Below are positions 33,470 through 42,121 of a stretch of DNA of 64,000 nt, piece by piece (the stretch's first letter is position 1; the number at the start of each line of letters is the position of its first letter). The position numbers and the translations under genes are program-made. This stretch comes from DAOPJM01 sp964490325 (GTDB lineage Bacteria > Bacillota > Clostridia > Christensenellales > CAG-138). The notes below the pieces were generated by a model. The model searched no databases and was not told where the DNA came from. It saw only the letters and a list, made by a program, of their open reading frames with translations. The stretch spans positions 99,288 through 163,287 of the forward strand of contig CAZBBX010000001.1 of the NCBI GenBank assembly GCA_964490325.1. Reading direction: 5' to 3'.

Positions 33470-35406
33470 GCTTCTGTCTCCCGCGTCAGCAAAAGGTAGC
33501 TCCTTGGCGGCAGCTCATAGCTCAGCACCGCATCAAGGGTCATCTTCTCCGTCTCCTCCGCCGCAAAGGGTCCCTTTCGCAGCTGATACTTCCCTGCAAA
33601 TTGCAGCTCTCTTCTTACATCGGGGCCTTCGCTGAGCAAAGTAGGGTACAGCAGCGCAAGGCGAGCTGCATCCGCACGGTTGATCAGCAGGATACTCGTT
33701 TCCTTTTCAAGGAAGCGGATCAAAGCAAAGACATCCCTTGAGAGTGCACCAAAGCGCGCATAGCCCTTCCTGAGCGCCGCGCTTTGATTTCTCGCAGCGA
33801 TGAGCGCGGTAAACTCCTCCTTAAGCTGCTGATCCTCACGCCCCCACGGATAGGTGCGGCGGTTGAAGGGATCGGCACAGCCGTCAAGCCCGACCTCGTC
33901 ACCGTAATACACGCAGGGAACACCGGGCATGGTCATCTGCAGCGCTGTGGCCAAGACGAATTTTTCACGCGCCGTTGCCCGCACCTCCTTTGGGGGATCG
34001 AAGGCGGCGTGCAGTTCTCTTTTTTGATGGCGATCGGGAGCGCCGCAAAGTGCGGACAGAAAGCGCACCTCATCGTGCGAGGAAATTAGGTTCAGGCTTG
34101 CATCATAGAAGGGCTTGGGGTAATGCTCCCTCAGCTGCGAAAAGCGTTCGTTCAAGCGGTAGGCGTCGTCCCTGCAAAGAAGAAAATCCAACAACGCATC
34201 ACGGAAGGGATAGTTCATGGCGCAGTCCAGCAGGTCGCCGTTGACATAGGCGCGCCTGCCCTCCGAGCCATAATTGTTGGAGCAATCCTCCCACACCTCG
34301 CCCATCAGCAGCGCATCGGGCTTTTCCGCCTTCGTGCGCGCACGGATGTGGCGGATGCAGTCATCGGGCAGCTCGTCCGCGACATCCAAACGCCAGCCGG
34401 AAGCGCCTCGACGCAGCCAACGCGCCACCACACCGTCCTCTCCGTTTAGAAAAGCATCAAAGCTCGGTTCCAACTCCGATACGTTGGGCAGGGTGGGAAA
34501 GCCCCACCAGCTCTCGTAGCCATTGGGCCAATGCGTAAAGCGATACCAAGGGTAATACGGCGAGTCCTTGCTGTCGCAGGCGCCGTTGCCGTAGCTGTGT
34601 TCGCTGTCAAAGTAGATGCTGTCGGAACCCGTATGGTTGAACACGCCGTCCAAAATGAGGCGGATCCCGCTTGCCTTTGCATCCTCTGCAAGGGCAAGAA
34701 AATCCTCGTTCGTGCCAAGGAAGGGATCGATGCGGTCATAATCTGCCGTGTTGTAGCGGTGGTTGCTGGCGGCTTCAAAGATCGGGTTGAGATAGATACA
34801 GCTCACGCCGAGCGCCTTGAGGTACGGCAGCTTTTGACGGATGCCATTGAGATCGCCGCCAAAGTAATCGTCGGGGGCATACTCTCTGCGTCCCGCCTCG
34901 GGCTGCCAATAGGGTTCCTCGTCCCAGCTTGTATGCAGCCGCAGATGTCGTTTTTTGCGAAGATGCTCCTGTGCGCGTGCAGGTATCGCCTTTGGATCGC
35001 TGCAATAAAATCGGTCGGGAAAGATCTGGTACGCGACCGCACCGCAGAACCAGTCGGGCGTGGTAAAGTCCGCCTGATACACGGTGATCTGCCAAGCCGC
35101 ATGCTGCACGTCCATCACCCTGCCCTCGCCGCTTTCGGCGCCGACCCAGTACCAACGCCCAAAGGCATAACAAAGGAAAGAGTACTGCATCAGGCAAGCC
35201 TTGTCGGACGCGGTAATGGTGATGCAGGCGCTGCTGCCTTCCTTTTCCATGGGAAGCAGGCGCTGTCCGCTCTCGTCCTGCAGGCAAAGTTTAGCTGTAA
35301 AATCCTCCGCCCCTAAGGGTGCATCGATCCGAAGGACGATCTGCGTGTTGACCGCAACGGCCCCCTGTGGTTCTCGATAGCGTATGTCTACGGAATTATG
35401 GTACAC
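33466..35406 (-). CDS. GH13 alpha-glycosidase (neopullulanase/cyclomaltodextrinase-like)
   Basis: 646-residue cytoplasmic alpha-glycosidase. An N-terminal beta-sandwich (residues 1-120) is followed by the GH13 barrel: DGVFNHTG (region I), GWRLDVADEL with the nucleophile Asp (II), MGEVWED acid Glu (III) and SSHDEVR (IV). It should degrade starch-like oligosaccharides. I chose GTG 35406: AGGAG lies five bases upstream, the family N-terminus YHNS begins there, and the predicted start site (about 35443) lies downstream of the earlier ATGs at 35451 and 35502. Confidence 0.9.
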   Translation of the reverse strand: MYHNSVDIRYREPQGAVAVNTQIVLRIDAPLGAEDFTAKLCLQDESGQRLLPMEKEGSSACITITASDKACLMQYSFLCYAFGRWYWVGAESGEGRVMDVQHAAWQITVYQADFTTPDWFCGAVAYQIFPDRFYCSDPKAIPARAQEHLRKKRHLRLHTSWDEEPYWQPEAGRREYAPDDYFGGDLNGIRQKLPYLKALGVSCIYLNPIFEAASNHRYNTADYDRIDPFLGTNEDFLALAEDAKASGIRLILDGVFNHTGSDSIYFDSEHSYGNGACDSKDSPYYPWYRFTHWPNGYESWWGFPTLPNVSELEPSFDAFLNGEDGVVARWLRRGASGWRLDVADELPDDCIRHIRARTKAEKPDALLMGEVWEDCSNNYGSEGRRAYVNGDLLDCAMNYPFRDALLDFLLCRDDAYRLNERFSQLREHYPKPFYDASLNLISSHDEVRFLSALCGAPDRHQKRELHAAFDPPKEVRATAREKFVLATALQMTMPGVPCVYYGDEVGLDGCADPFNRRTYPWGREDQQLKEEFTALIAARNQSAALRKGYARFGALSRDVFALIRFLEKETSILLINRADAARLALLYPTLLSEGPDVRRELQFAGKYQLRKGPFAAEETEKMTLDAVLSYELPPRSYLLLTRETEA

Positions 35407-35449
35407 GCTCTCTCCTCTCCGCACAAGCAAAGCGCACTGTGTCTTGTAC

Positions 35450-35478
35450 ATTTTAACAAGCTTCCTGCATTTCGTCAA
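35450..35478 (-). promoter_or_regulatory. Promoter of the GH13 gene
   Basis: Minus strand TTGACG, 17-base spacer, TAAAAT. It argues against translation starts at 35451 or 35502. Confidence 0.65.
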
Positions 35479-35611
35479 TGCATGGAAATATGCTTTTCTC
35501 ATACGCGAGTCAAACCGTATATTCTGCGCGAAATGCGGCTTTCGCCCAAAAAGGATACATCTGCAAGGCTTGTCGATTTTTCGCCCAAGCCTCGCGCCTT
35601 GTCCGTTACAC

Positions 35612-35640
35612 TTGTGCTCTTTGAAATGCTACCATATAAA
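35612..35640 (+). promoter_or_regulatory. Promoter of the radical SAM gene at 35666
   Basis: TTGTGC, 17-base spacer, TATAAA, ending 25 bases before the ATG. Confidence 0.5.
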
Positions 35641-35665
35641 AACGCAGGAAAGTGAGGCATTTCCC

Positions 35666-37033
35666 ATGAACGATCGGACTTTTTCGAAGGGCTTCAAGGC
35701 CTTCGGCGTGAAGCGCGTACTCAGCTATATCGACAAAGACCCCGAGAAGAACATTCCCAAGGTGTTGGATTGGCTGATCGAGCATGATACAGGGCATTCC
35801 GTGACCAATCAGGCGCAAAAGATCAAGGAAGCGATGGAGGATACAAACGGCAACTGGTACAAGCTCGTTATGAGCCTGTGGACGGATCTGGACGACGGTC
35901 TGCGTTCGCGCCTGTTTGAGGACGTCGTGATAAACGATAGCCTGATCGGTTCGCCGCGGCAGGTCAAGCTGCGTGAAAAGGAGCACTGCAACGTACCTTG
36001 GGCCATCCTGATGGACCCGACCTCAGCCTGCAACCTGCATTGCACGGGCTGTTGGGCCGCGGATTACGGCAATAAGCTCAACATGAGCTATGAGGAGCTG
36101 GACGACATCGTGCATCAAGGCAAGGCAATGGGCACCTATCTGTACATCCTTTCCGGCGGTGAGCCGCTTGTCCGTAAAAAGGATGTGATCCGCCTCTGTG
36201 AAGCAAACCCCGACTGCGCGTTTTTGGCCTTTACCAACGGCACGCTCATCGATGAGGCCTTTGCGGACGAGATGCTGCGCGTAAAGAACTTTGCGCCTGC
36301 CATCAGCTTGGAGGGCTTTGAGGAAGCGACGGATTCCCGCCGCGGCAAGGGGACGTATCAACAGGTCGTAAAGGCCTGCGAGATCCTAAAGCGAAAGAAG
36401 CTGCTCTTTGGTATCTCCTGCTGCTACACAAGCACGAACACCGAAGTCATCGGCAGCGAAGCGTACTTCGATCACATGATCGACCTTGGCGCCAAGTTTG
36501 CGTGGTTCTTCACCTACATGCCCGTTGGCGCAGACGCCGTTCCCGAATTGATGGTCAGCGCGGAGCAGCGTGCGTTCATGTATCGGCAGATCCGCGGCTT
36601 CCGCAAGACGAAGCCCCTGTTCACCATGGACTTTTGGAACGACGGCGAGTTTGTCGGCGGCTGCATCGCAGGCGGGCGCTCCTACCTGCATATCAACGCC
36701 AACGGCGACATCGAGCCCTGTGCGTTCATCCATTATTCGGATTCCAACATCCGTGAGCAGACCCTGCTGGAGGCCTACAAGCGGCCGCTCTTCCAGGAGT
36801 ATTACAAGAACCAGCCTTTCAACGAGAACATGCTGCGTCCCTGCCCCCTGTTGGACAATCCCCCCGCACTTGCGGGCATGGTGGACAGAAGCGGCGCTCG
36901 CTCGACCGATCTGGAGCATCCGGAGGATGTGCACACGCTCAGCGGCAAGTGCGAACATGCTGCCGAATGCTGGGCGGGCAAGGCGGATGAGCTTTGGGAT
37001 AAGCAGCATTACTGCTGCCACATGAACCGCTGA
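35666..37033 (+). CDS. Radical SAM protein of unknown substrate
   Basis: 455 residues. The [4Fe-4S]-SAM motif CNLHCTGCW sits near residue 118, after an N-terminal helical part of about 110 residues; then YILSGGEPLVRK and FTNGTLID of the radical SAM barrel. The C-terminal part has further cysteines (CAFIHYSD, CPLLDNP, KCEHAAECW, YCCH) that could bind auxiliary clusters in a SPASM-like way. The family is common in Clostridia and uncharacterised as far as I know. ATG 35666 has GTGAGG nine bases upstream. An iron alcohol dehydrogenase follows. Confidence 0.8.
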   Translation: MNDRTFSKGFKAFGVKRVLSYIDKDPEKNIPKVLDWLIEHDTGHSVTNQAQKIKEAMEDTNGNWYKLVMSLWTDLDDGLRSRLFEDVVINDSLIGSPRQVKLREKEHCNVPWAILMDPTSACNLHCTGCWAADYGNKLNMSYEELDDIVHQGKAMGTYLYILSGGEPLVRKKDVIRLCEANPDCAFLAFTNGTLIDEAFADEMLRVKNFAPAISLEGFEEATDSRRGKGTYQQVVKACEILKRKKLLFGISCCYTSTNTEVIGSEAYFDHMIDLGAKFAWFFTYMPVGADAVPELMVSAEQRAFMYRQIRGFRKTKPLFTMDFWNDGEFVGGCIAGGRSYLHINANGDIEPCAFIHYSDSNIREQTLLEAYKRPLFQEYYKNQPFNENMLRPCPLLDNPPALAGMVDRSGARSTDLEHPEDVHTLSGKCEHAAECWAGKADELWDKQHYCCHMNR

Positions 37034-37075
37034 CATGGCGTCATTCCCTCCCCCCGACGCTGTGTAAGGGTAACG

Positions 37076-37148
37076 CCTCCTGTTCCTTCGGGTCTGACGC
37101 ATATTCCTTTGGGATCGTGTCAAACTAACGCGGAACAGGAGGTTTTTT
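37076..37148 (+). promoter_or_regulatory. Nested hairpin burying the ribosome-binding site of the alcohol dehydrogenase
   Basis: Outer arms CCTCCTGTTCC (37076-37086) and GGAACAGGAGG (37132-37142) pair over 11 bases and are followed by TTTTTT. Inside, TGACGC pairs with GTGTCA and ATTCC with GGGAT around a TTT loop. The right arm contains the whole AGGAGG ribosome-binding site, eight bases before ATG 37151. The same stem can act as a terminator for the upstream gene or as a translational switch. Confidence 0.7.
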
Positions 37149-37150
37149 CT

Positions 37151-38389
37151 ATGATGCGATTTACCCTGCCCCGCGACATTTATCACGGCAAAGACGCACT
37201 GACGGCATTAGGCGAGCTGCATGGGCATAAGGCCTTTCTCGTAACGGGCGGCTCAAGCATGAAACGGTACGGATTTTTGGATCAGGTCACGCAGCTTATC
37301 ACCAAAACAGGTATGGAAGTGGAGCTGTTTGAGGGCGTAGAGCCGGACCCCTCCGTGGAGACCGTACAACGCGGCGCGGAGGCCATGCGGCGCTTCGGCC
37401 CCGATTGGATCGTTGCGTTGGGCGGCGGCTCGCCCATCGACGCAGCCAAGGCCATGTGGGTCTTTTACGAGTATCCCGAGACCCGTTTTGAGGATCTTTG
37501 CGTGCCGTTTCAGTTTCCTTTGCTGCGTACCCGCGCTCGCTTCTGTGCCATTCCCTCCACCTCCGGCACTGCCACGGAGGTCACGGCGTTTTCTGTCATC
37601 ACCGATTATGCAAAGGGCGTCAAGTATCCGCTTGCCGATTTCAACATTACGCCCGACGTCGCCATCGTCGATCCCGCTCTTGCGGAGACTATGCCCAAAA
37701 GGCTGACCGCCTATACGGGGATGGACGCCTTCACGCACGCGGTGGAAGCTTATGTATCCACCCTGCACTGTGACTACACCGACCCGCTTGCCCTGCACGC
37801 CATCAAAATGATCAGCGAGAACCTACTTGCGTCCTACCACGGCGACAGCGAAGCGCGAGCGCGTATGCACAACGCGCAGTGCTTGGCAGGCATGGCTTTC
37901 TCCAATGCCTTGCTTGGCATCGTCCACTCCATGGCGCACAAGACAGGCGCCGCCTTCTCCGGTTCGCACATCGTTCACGGCTGCGCAAACGCCATGTACC
38001 TGCCCAAGGTCATCGCCTTCAATGGAAAGGACGCCGCAGCGCGCAAGCGTTACGCCGAGATCGCGCTCCATTTGGGACTTTCGGGCAGCAGCGAGGAGGA
38101 ACGCACCCGCGCTCTTATCGAGCACGTTCGTGGGTTGAACAAGCGCTTAGACATTCCCGAATGTATTCGTGACTACGAGGACGGCGTCATCGGGGAGGAG
38201 GAGTTCCTTGCAAAGCTGCCGCACATTGCGGAGCTTGCCGTATCGGACGCCTGCACAGGCTCCAACCCAAGACCGATCGACGTGGAGCAGATGCAGCGTC
38301 TGCTGCGCTGCTGCTACTATGACGCCGAAGTGAATTTTTTATGGGAGCGAACAGAAGCGCTTTTAAGCAAGGACTGCCCATTTCCTTAA
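37151..38389 (+). CDS. Iron-containing alcohol dehydrogenase
   Basis: 412-residue group III NAD(P)-dependent alcohol dehydrogenase. NAD motif GGGSPIDAAKA, the PSTSGTATEVT loop and iron ligands in TGMDAFTHAVEA and GIVHSMAHKTG with GSHIVHGCAN are present. Probable role: reducing aldehydes (such as acetaldehyde or butyraldehyde) in fermentation. ATG 37151 has AGGAGG eight bases upstream; a second ATG follows at 37154. The leader hairpin covers this ribosome-binding site. It ends before a clear terminator. Confidence 0.92.
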   Translation: MMRFTLPRDIYHGKDALTALGELHGHKAFLVTGGSSMKRYGFLDQVTQLITKTGMEVELFEGVEPDPSVETVQRGAEAMRRFGPDWIVALGGGSPIDAAKAMWVFYEYPETRFEDLCVPFQFPLLRTRARFCAIPSTSGTATEVTAFSVITDYAKGVKYPLADFNITPDVAIVDPALAETMPKRLTAYTGMDAFTHAVEAYVSTLHCDYTDPLALHAIKMISENLLASYHGDSEARARMHNAQCLAGMAFSNALLGIVHSMAHKTGAAFSGSHIVHGCANAMYLPKVIAFNGKDAAARKRYAEIALHLGLSGSSEEERTRALIEHVRGLNKRLDIPECIRDYEDGVIGEEEFLAKLPHIAELAVSDACTGSNPRPIDVEQMQRLLRCCYYDAEVNFLWERTEALLSKDCPFP

Positions 38390-38420
38390 GCTAAACCAAG
38401 AGTCGGTACATCCGATCGAT

Positions 38421-38463
38421 GCGTCGAGACCGTCCATCCATACGGCGGTATCGGCGCTTTTTT
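38421..38463 (+). terminator. Terminator of the alcohol dehydrogenase gene
   Basis: GCGTCGAGACCG / CGGTATCGGCGC, 12-base arms with one mismatch and one G-U pair, then TTTTTT. Confidence 0.8.
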
Positions 38464-38506
38464 ACCATTCCTTTATTTTGTCACAGCAGTATCACAGTTT
38501 CGTACC

Positions 38507-38535
38507 TTGCTTTACATCGGATAAAAAGTTATAAT
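38507..38535 (+). promoter_or_regulatory. Promoter of ftsH-plsC
   Basis: TTGCTT, 17-base spacer, perfect TATAAT; 31 bases to the ATG with AAGGAG between. Confidence 0.65.
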
Positions 38536-38566
38536 ACAAACAAGTCCTTTGTAAAGGAGTCTCGTC

Positions 38567-40384
38567 ATGAAAGAAGTCAAAACGCCCAAAAAACCTATCT
38601 TTTACTATTCTCTGATCGCGTTAGCGGTGCTGCTGCTGCTCAACATCTTCCTGTTCCCAAGACTGTTGGAGACGCAGGTAACGACCGTGGATTACGGCAC
38701 CTTCCTAAAGATGCTCGATGATAAGGAAATCGCTGCCGTACAGCTCGAATCGGATTACATTTACTTTACGGATACGGCCACGCCGCAGACCTCCTACAAG
38801 ACGGTCGCCTTTGACGACAGCTCGTTAGTCGATCGTCTGTACGCATCGGGCTGTACCTTTGACCGCGTTGTAAGCGAGCAGATGTCGCCGCTGCTGTCCT
38901 TTATCATCAGCTGGGTGCTGCCCATCGTCATCTTTGTGCTGCTTGGGCGCGTGCTGTCGCGCACCATTCAAAACAAGATGGGAGCGGGCGGCATGAGCTC
39001 CCTGCAGTTCGGCAAGAGCAACGCGAAGGTCTATGTGGCGTCCAGCTCCGGCGTGACCTTTGCGGATGTTGCAGGTGAGGACGAGGCGAAGGATCTGCTG
39101 ACCGAGATCGTCAATTACCTGCACGACCCGTCGAAGTATACCGCCATCGGCGCTTCGCTGCCCAAGGGCGCGCTGCTTGTAGGCCCTCCGGGCACGGGCA
39201 AAACGCTGCTTGCCAAGGCGGTGGCGGGCGAGGCGAACGTTCCCTTCTTCTCCATTTCGGGTTCGGAATTTGTGGAGATGTTCGTCGGCATGGGCGCGGC
39301 AAAGGTGCGCGACCTGTTCCAGCAGGCCAACGAAAAAGCGCCCTGCATCGTGTTCATCGACGAGATCGACACCATCGGCAAGAAGCGCGACGGCGCAGGC
39401 GTAGGCGGCAACGATGAGCGTGAGCAGACGCTCAACCAGCTCCTCACCGAAATGGACGGCTTCGACGGTTCCCGCGGCGTGGTCATCTTGGCTGCAACGA
39501 ACCGTCCCGATTCCTTGGATCCCGCCCTGCTGCGGCCGGGACGCTTCGACCGCCGTATCCCCGTGGAGCTGCCCGACCTGCAGGGACGTGAAGCCATCCT
39601 TACCGTGCACATGAAGAAGGTAAAGGCAGAAGAGAACATCGACCTGAACGCCATTGCCCGTACAGCAAGCGGCGCTTCGGGTGCAGAGCTTGCCAACATC
39701 GTCAACGAGGCGGCGCTTCGAGCCGTGCGCTGCGGCCGCAGCCTTGTGTCGCAGGAGGATCTGGTGGAGAGCATCGAGGTCGTCATTGCGGGGTATCAAA
39801 AGAAGAACAAGATCCTTTCCGACAGTGAGCGCCGCATCGTGTCCTATCATGAGATCGGTCATGCGCTGGTCGCAGCGCTGCAAACGCATTCCGCTCCCGT
39901 CACGAAGATCACGATCATCCCGCGCACCTCGGGTGCGCTGGGCTACACCATGCAGGTGGACGAGCAGGATCGAAACCTTCTGAGCAAGGAGGAGCTTTTG
40001 AACAAACTGTCCACGCTGACGGGCGGCCGCGCAGCAGAGAAGCTCGTCTTTGATTCCATCACCACGGGGGCGTCCAACGACATCGAGCAGGCCACGCGCC
40101 TTGCCCGCGCCATGATCGCGCGCTACGGCATGGACGACGAGTTCGGTATGGTCGCCTTGGAGACGGAGGTAAATCCGTATTTGGGCGGGGACACAAGCCT
40201 TGCCTGCTCCGCTGAGACGGCCTCCAAGATCGACCGCGCAGTAGTTGCACTTGTCAAGAGCCAATATGACAAGGCTTTTGCGCTGCTTTCCGACAAGCGA
40301 GAGCTGCTGGACAAGCTTGCGCAGCGCCTGATGGAGAAGGAGACCATTACAGGCGAGGAATTCATGAAGCTGATGGAGGCGTAA
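38567..40384 (+). CDS. ftsH: ATP-dependent zinc metalloprotease FtsH
   Basis: 605-residue membrane AAA+ protease. Two membrane helices (about 12-30 and 108-127) flank a small extracytoplasmic domain; then Walker A GPPGTGKT (206-213), Walker B VFIDEIDTIG, the SRH with ATNRPDSLDPALLRPGRFDR, and the zinc site HEIGH (428-432) with the later Asp of the peptidase domain. It degrades membrane and short-lived cytosolic proteins. Its start has AAGGAG upstream. It shares one base with the next start (TAATG). Confidence 0.96.
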   Translation: MKEVKTPKKPIFYYSLIALAVLLLLNIFLFPRLLETQVTTVDYGTFLKMLDDKEIAAVQLESDYIYFTDTATPQTSYKTVAFDDSSLVDRLYASGCTFDRVVSEQMSPLLSFIISWVLPIVIFVLLGRVLSRTIQNKMGAGGMSSLQFGKSNAKVYVASSSGVTFADVAGEDEAKDLLTEIVNYLHDPSKYTAIGASLPKGALLVGPPGTGKTLLAKAVAGEANVPFFSISGSEFVEMFVGMGAAKVRDLFQQANEKAPCIVFIDEIDTIGKKRDGAGVGGNDEREQTLNQLLTEMDGFDGSRGVVILAATNRPDSLDPALLRPGRFDRRIPVELPDLQGREAILTVHMKKVKAEENIDLNAIARTASGASGAELANIVNEAALRAVRCGRSLVSQEDLVESIEVVIAGYQKKNKILSDSERRIVSYHEIGHALVAALQTHSAPVTKITIIPRTSGALGYTMQVDEQDRNLLSKEELLNKLSTLTGGRAAEKLVFDSITTGASNDIEQATRLARAMIARYGMDDEFGMVALETEVNPYLGGDTSLACSAETASKIDRAVVALVKSQYDKAFALLSDKRELLDKLAQRLMEKETITGEEFMKLMEA

Positions 40385-41574
40385 TGGACGATCTGTACCA
40401 CGCGCCTGTCGAAAAGGAACGCAGGCGCCTGCAAGGATTTTATACCTTCTTTCGCGTTGTGCTGGGGCCTTTCCTCCGTCCGTCCTTTCACGGTACGCCG
40501 TATACGCCCAAAAGCAGCAGCTATCTCCTGCTTGCCAACCACAACACCGACATGGACCCGCTGTATCTGGGTCTAAACTTTCCCCGCGTCATGCGCTTTG
40601 TGGCGAGCGAGCATCTCTTTCGCAAGGGCTTTTTGAGCCGTGCGCTCGTTTGGCTGGTGGATCCCATCCCGCGCAAAAAGGGCGAACGGGGCGATGCGGC
40701 GATGCAGCTCATCGAGGCGAGCTTGGCGGATGGGCGCTGCGTTGCGCTCTTTCCGGAGGGCAACCGCTCCTTTGACGGCGTAAGCGGTTACATTTCACCA
40801 AGGACTGCGCAGCTTGCCAAGGACGGAAAGTGCGCTTTGATCACCTATCGCTTTGAGGGCGGGTATCTGCACAGCCCCCGTTGGAGCGCGCATAAGCGCC
40901 GCGGCAGGATACGCGGCGGCGTTGTACGGGAATACAGTCGCGAGGAACTGGACGCTCTGTCCGTTGCGGAGATCTTTCAGGCGATCAAAACGGATCTCTA
41001 TACGAACGCATACGAGGAGCAGCGCCAAGAGCCAAGGCGCTTTGCAGGCAAAAAGCTTGCCGAGCACATGGAGACCGTAACCTATCTTTGCCCCCGTTGC
41101 AAGCGCTTTGGCACGCTCACAAGCAAGGACGACGCCCTATCCTGTGATTGTGGGTATCATGTCACGGTGGACGCGTATGGTTTTTTGCACGGGGACGAGC
41201 TGCTCTTTGACGAGCTTGCCAAATGGAACGCTTGGCAAAAGAGGTATCTCTCGGAGAACGCGGCTGCGCTGCGCGCCTGCGTGGACGAAGCTGTCACCGC
41301 GGACGAGGGGCAGCGCCTGTACGCTGCAAAGGAGGGCAAGCCCCTCTTGGGCGTAGGAAAGCTGTCCATGTTCGGAGACCGCCTGCGCTTTGACAGCGAA
41401 AACGTCAGCAAAAGCTGGCCGATGGAAAGCATCCACGGCATCGCGGTCTCGCACGCCATGACGCTGTTTATCGGCACGGACGAAGGCTACTATGAGGTGC
41501 AAAGCGACGTCGTGCGCTCCGGGCTCAAGTATGAAGCGCTGTGGCGCGTCCTAAGCGGCAGGGAGTATCAATAG
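40384..41574 (+). CDS. PlsC-type acyltransferase with C-terminal zinc-ribbon region
   Basis: 396 residues. Residues about 1-200 are a 1-acyl-sn-glycerol-3-phosphate acyltransferase-like domain with NHNTDMD (HX4D) and the FPEGNRSFDG (EGxRS) motif. No membrane helix is obvious. A zinc ribbon follows near residue 235 (CPRC and CDCG), then a roughly 130-residue domain of unknown fold. It is translationally coupled to ftsH by a one-base overlap. Phospholipid synthesis is likely but not proven. Confidence 0.8.
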   Translation: MDDLYHAPVEKERRRLQGFYTFFRVVLGPFLRPSFHGTPYTPKSSSYLLLANHNTDMDPLYLGLNFPRVMRFVASEHLFRKGFLSRALVWLVDPIPRKKGERGDAAMQLIEASLADGRCVALFPEGNRSFDGVSGYISPRTAQLAKDGKCALITYRFEGGYLHSPRWSAHKRRGRIRGGVVREYSREELDALSVAEIFQAIKTDLYTNAYEEQRQEPRRFAGKKLAEHMETVTYLCPRCKRFGTLTSKDDALSCDCGYHVTVDAYGFLHGDELLFDELAKWNAWQKRYLSENAAALRACVDEAVTADEGQRLYAAKEGKPLLGVGKLSMFGDRLRFDSENVSKSWPMESIHGIAVSHAMTLFIGTDEGYYEVQSDVVRSGLKYEALWRVLSGREYQ

Positions 41575-41578
41575 GTCG

Positions 41579-42121
41579 TCAATTTGCAGGGTCAAAATTC
41601 GGCAGCGCCTTTTTCACGGGGACGGACAGCAGGATCGCGCCTGCCACGCTCAGCGCATCCTTCACCAAAAACGGGGCGGAGACGCTCAAAAAAGCAGCAA
41701 GAAAGTTCAGTTTTCCAAGAAGCGCATACTGTGCAACGCCGCAAAGGTGACAAAGCAGGACGCCTGCAGCGGGCCACAGGCAGCGGCGAAGTCTGTGCTT
41801 GTCTGCGGCATACAGCCCGCAGAGCAGCGCCATGGGAACAAAGCCCCACAGAAACCCGCCTGTCGGTCCAAGCAGTACGGACACGCCGCCGCGAAGACCC
41901 GCAAACACAGGCAGCCCTACCGCGCCCAGCAGCAGATAGACGCCAACGGAGGCGCTGCCCCAGGCGGCGCCCAGCATGACGCTAACAAAAGCGACGGCTA
42001 AGGTCTGCATTGTCACGGGAACGCCCGAGGGCAACGGTATGGTAAGCTGTGCAAGCACCATCGTCAGCGCCGCGCCCAAGCTTGCGCTCAACATCTTACG
42101 CAGTTTGTCTCGTTTCAGCAT
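41579..42121 (-). CDS. bioY: Biotin transporter substrate-binding subunit BioY
   Basis: 180-residue S component of an ECF-type biotin transporter with six hydrophobic segments. Family motifs PVTMQTLAV (biotin binding), LLLGAVGLPVFAG and GPTGGFLWGF are clear. It starts seven bases inside birA, so uptake and protein biotinylation are co-expressed. No EcfA/EcfT genes are in the window; a shared energising module elsewhere would be needed. Confidence 0.95.
   Translation of the reverse strand: MLKRDKLRKMLSASLGAALTMVLAQLTIPLPSGVPVTMQTLAVAFVSVMLGAAWGSASVGVYLLLGAVGLPVFAGLRGGVSVLLGPTGGFLWGFVPMALLCGLYAADKHRLRRCLWPAAGVLLCHLCGVAQYALLGKLNFLAAFLSVSAPFLVKDALSVAGAILLSVPVKKALPNFDPAN

Noticed and set aside
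38825..40264. Long open frame antisense to ftsH (about 480 codons).
   Set aside because: A shadow of high-GC coding; no ribosome-binding site and no recognisable protein features, while the ftsH frame has all family motifs.
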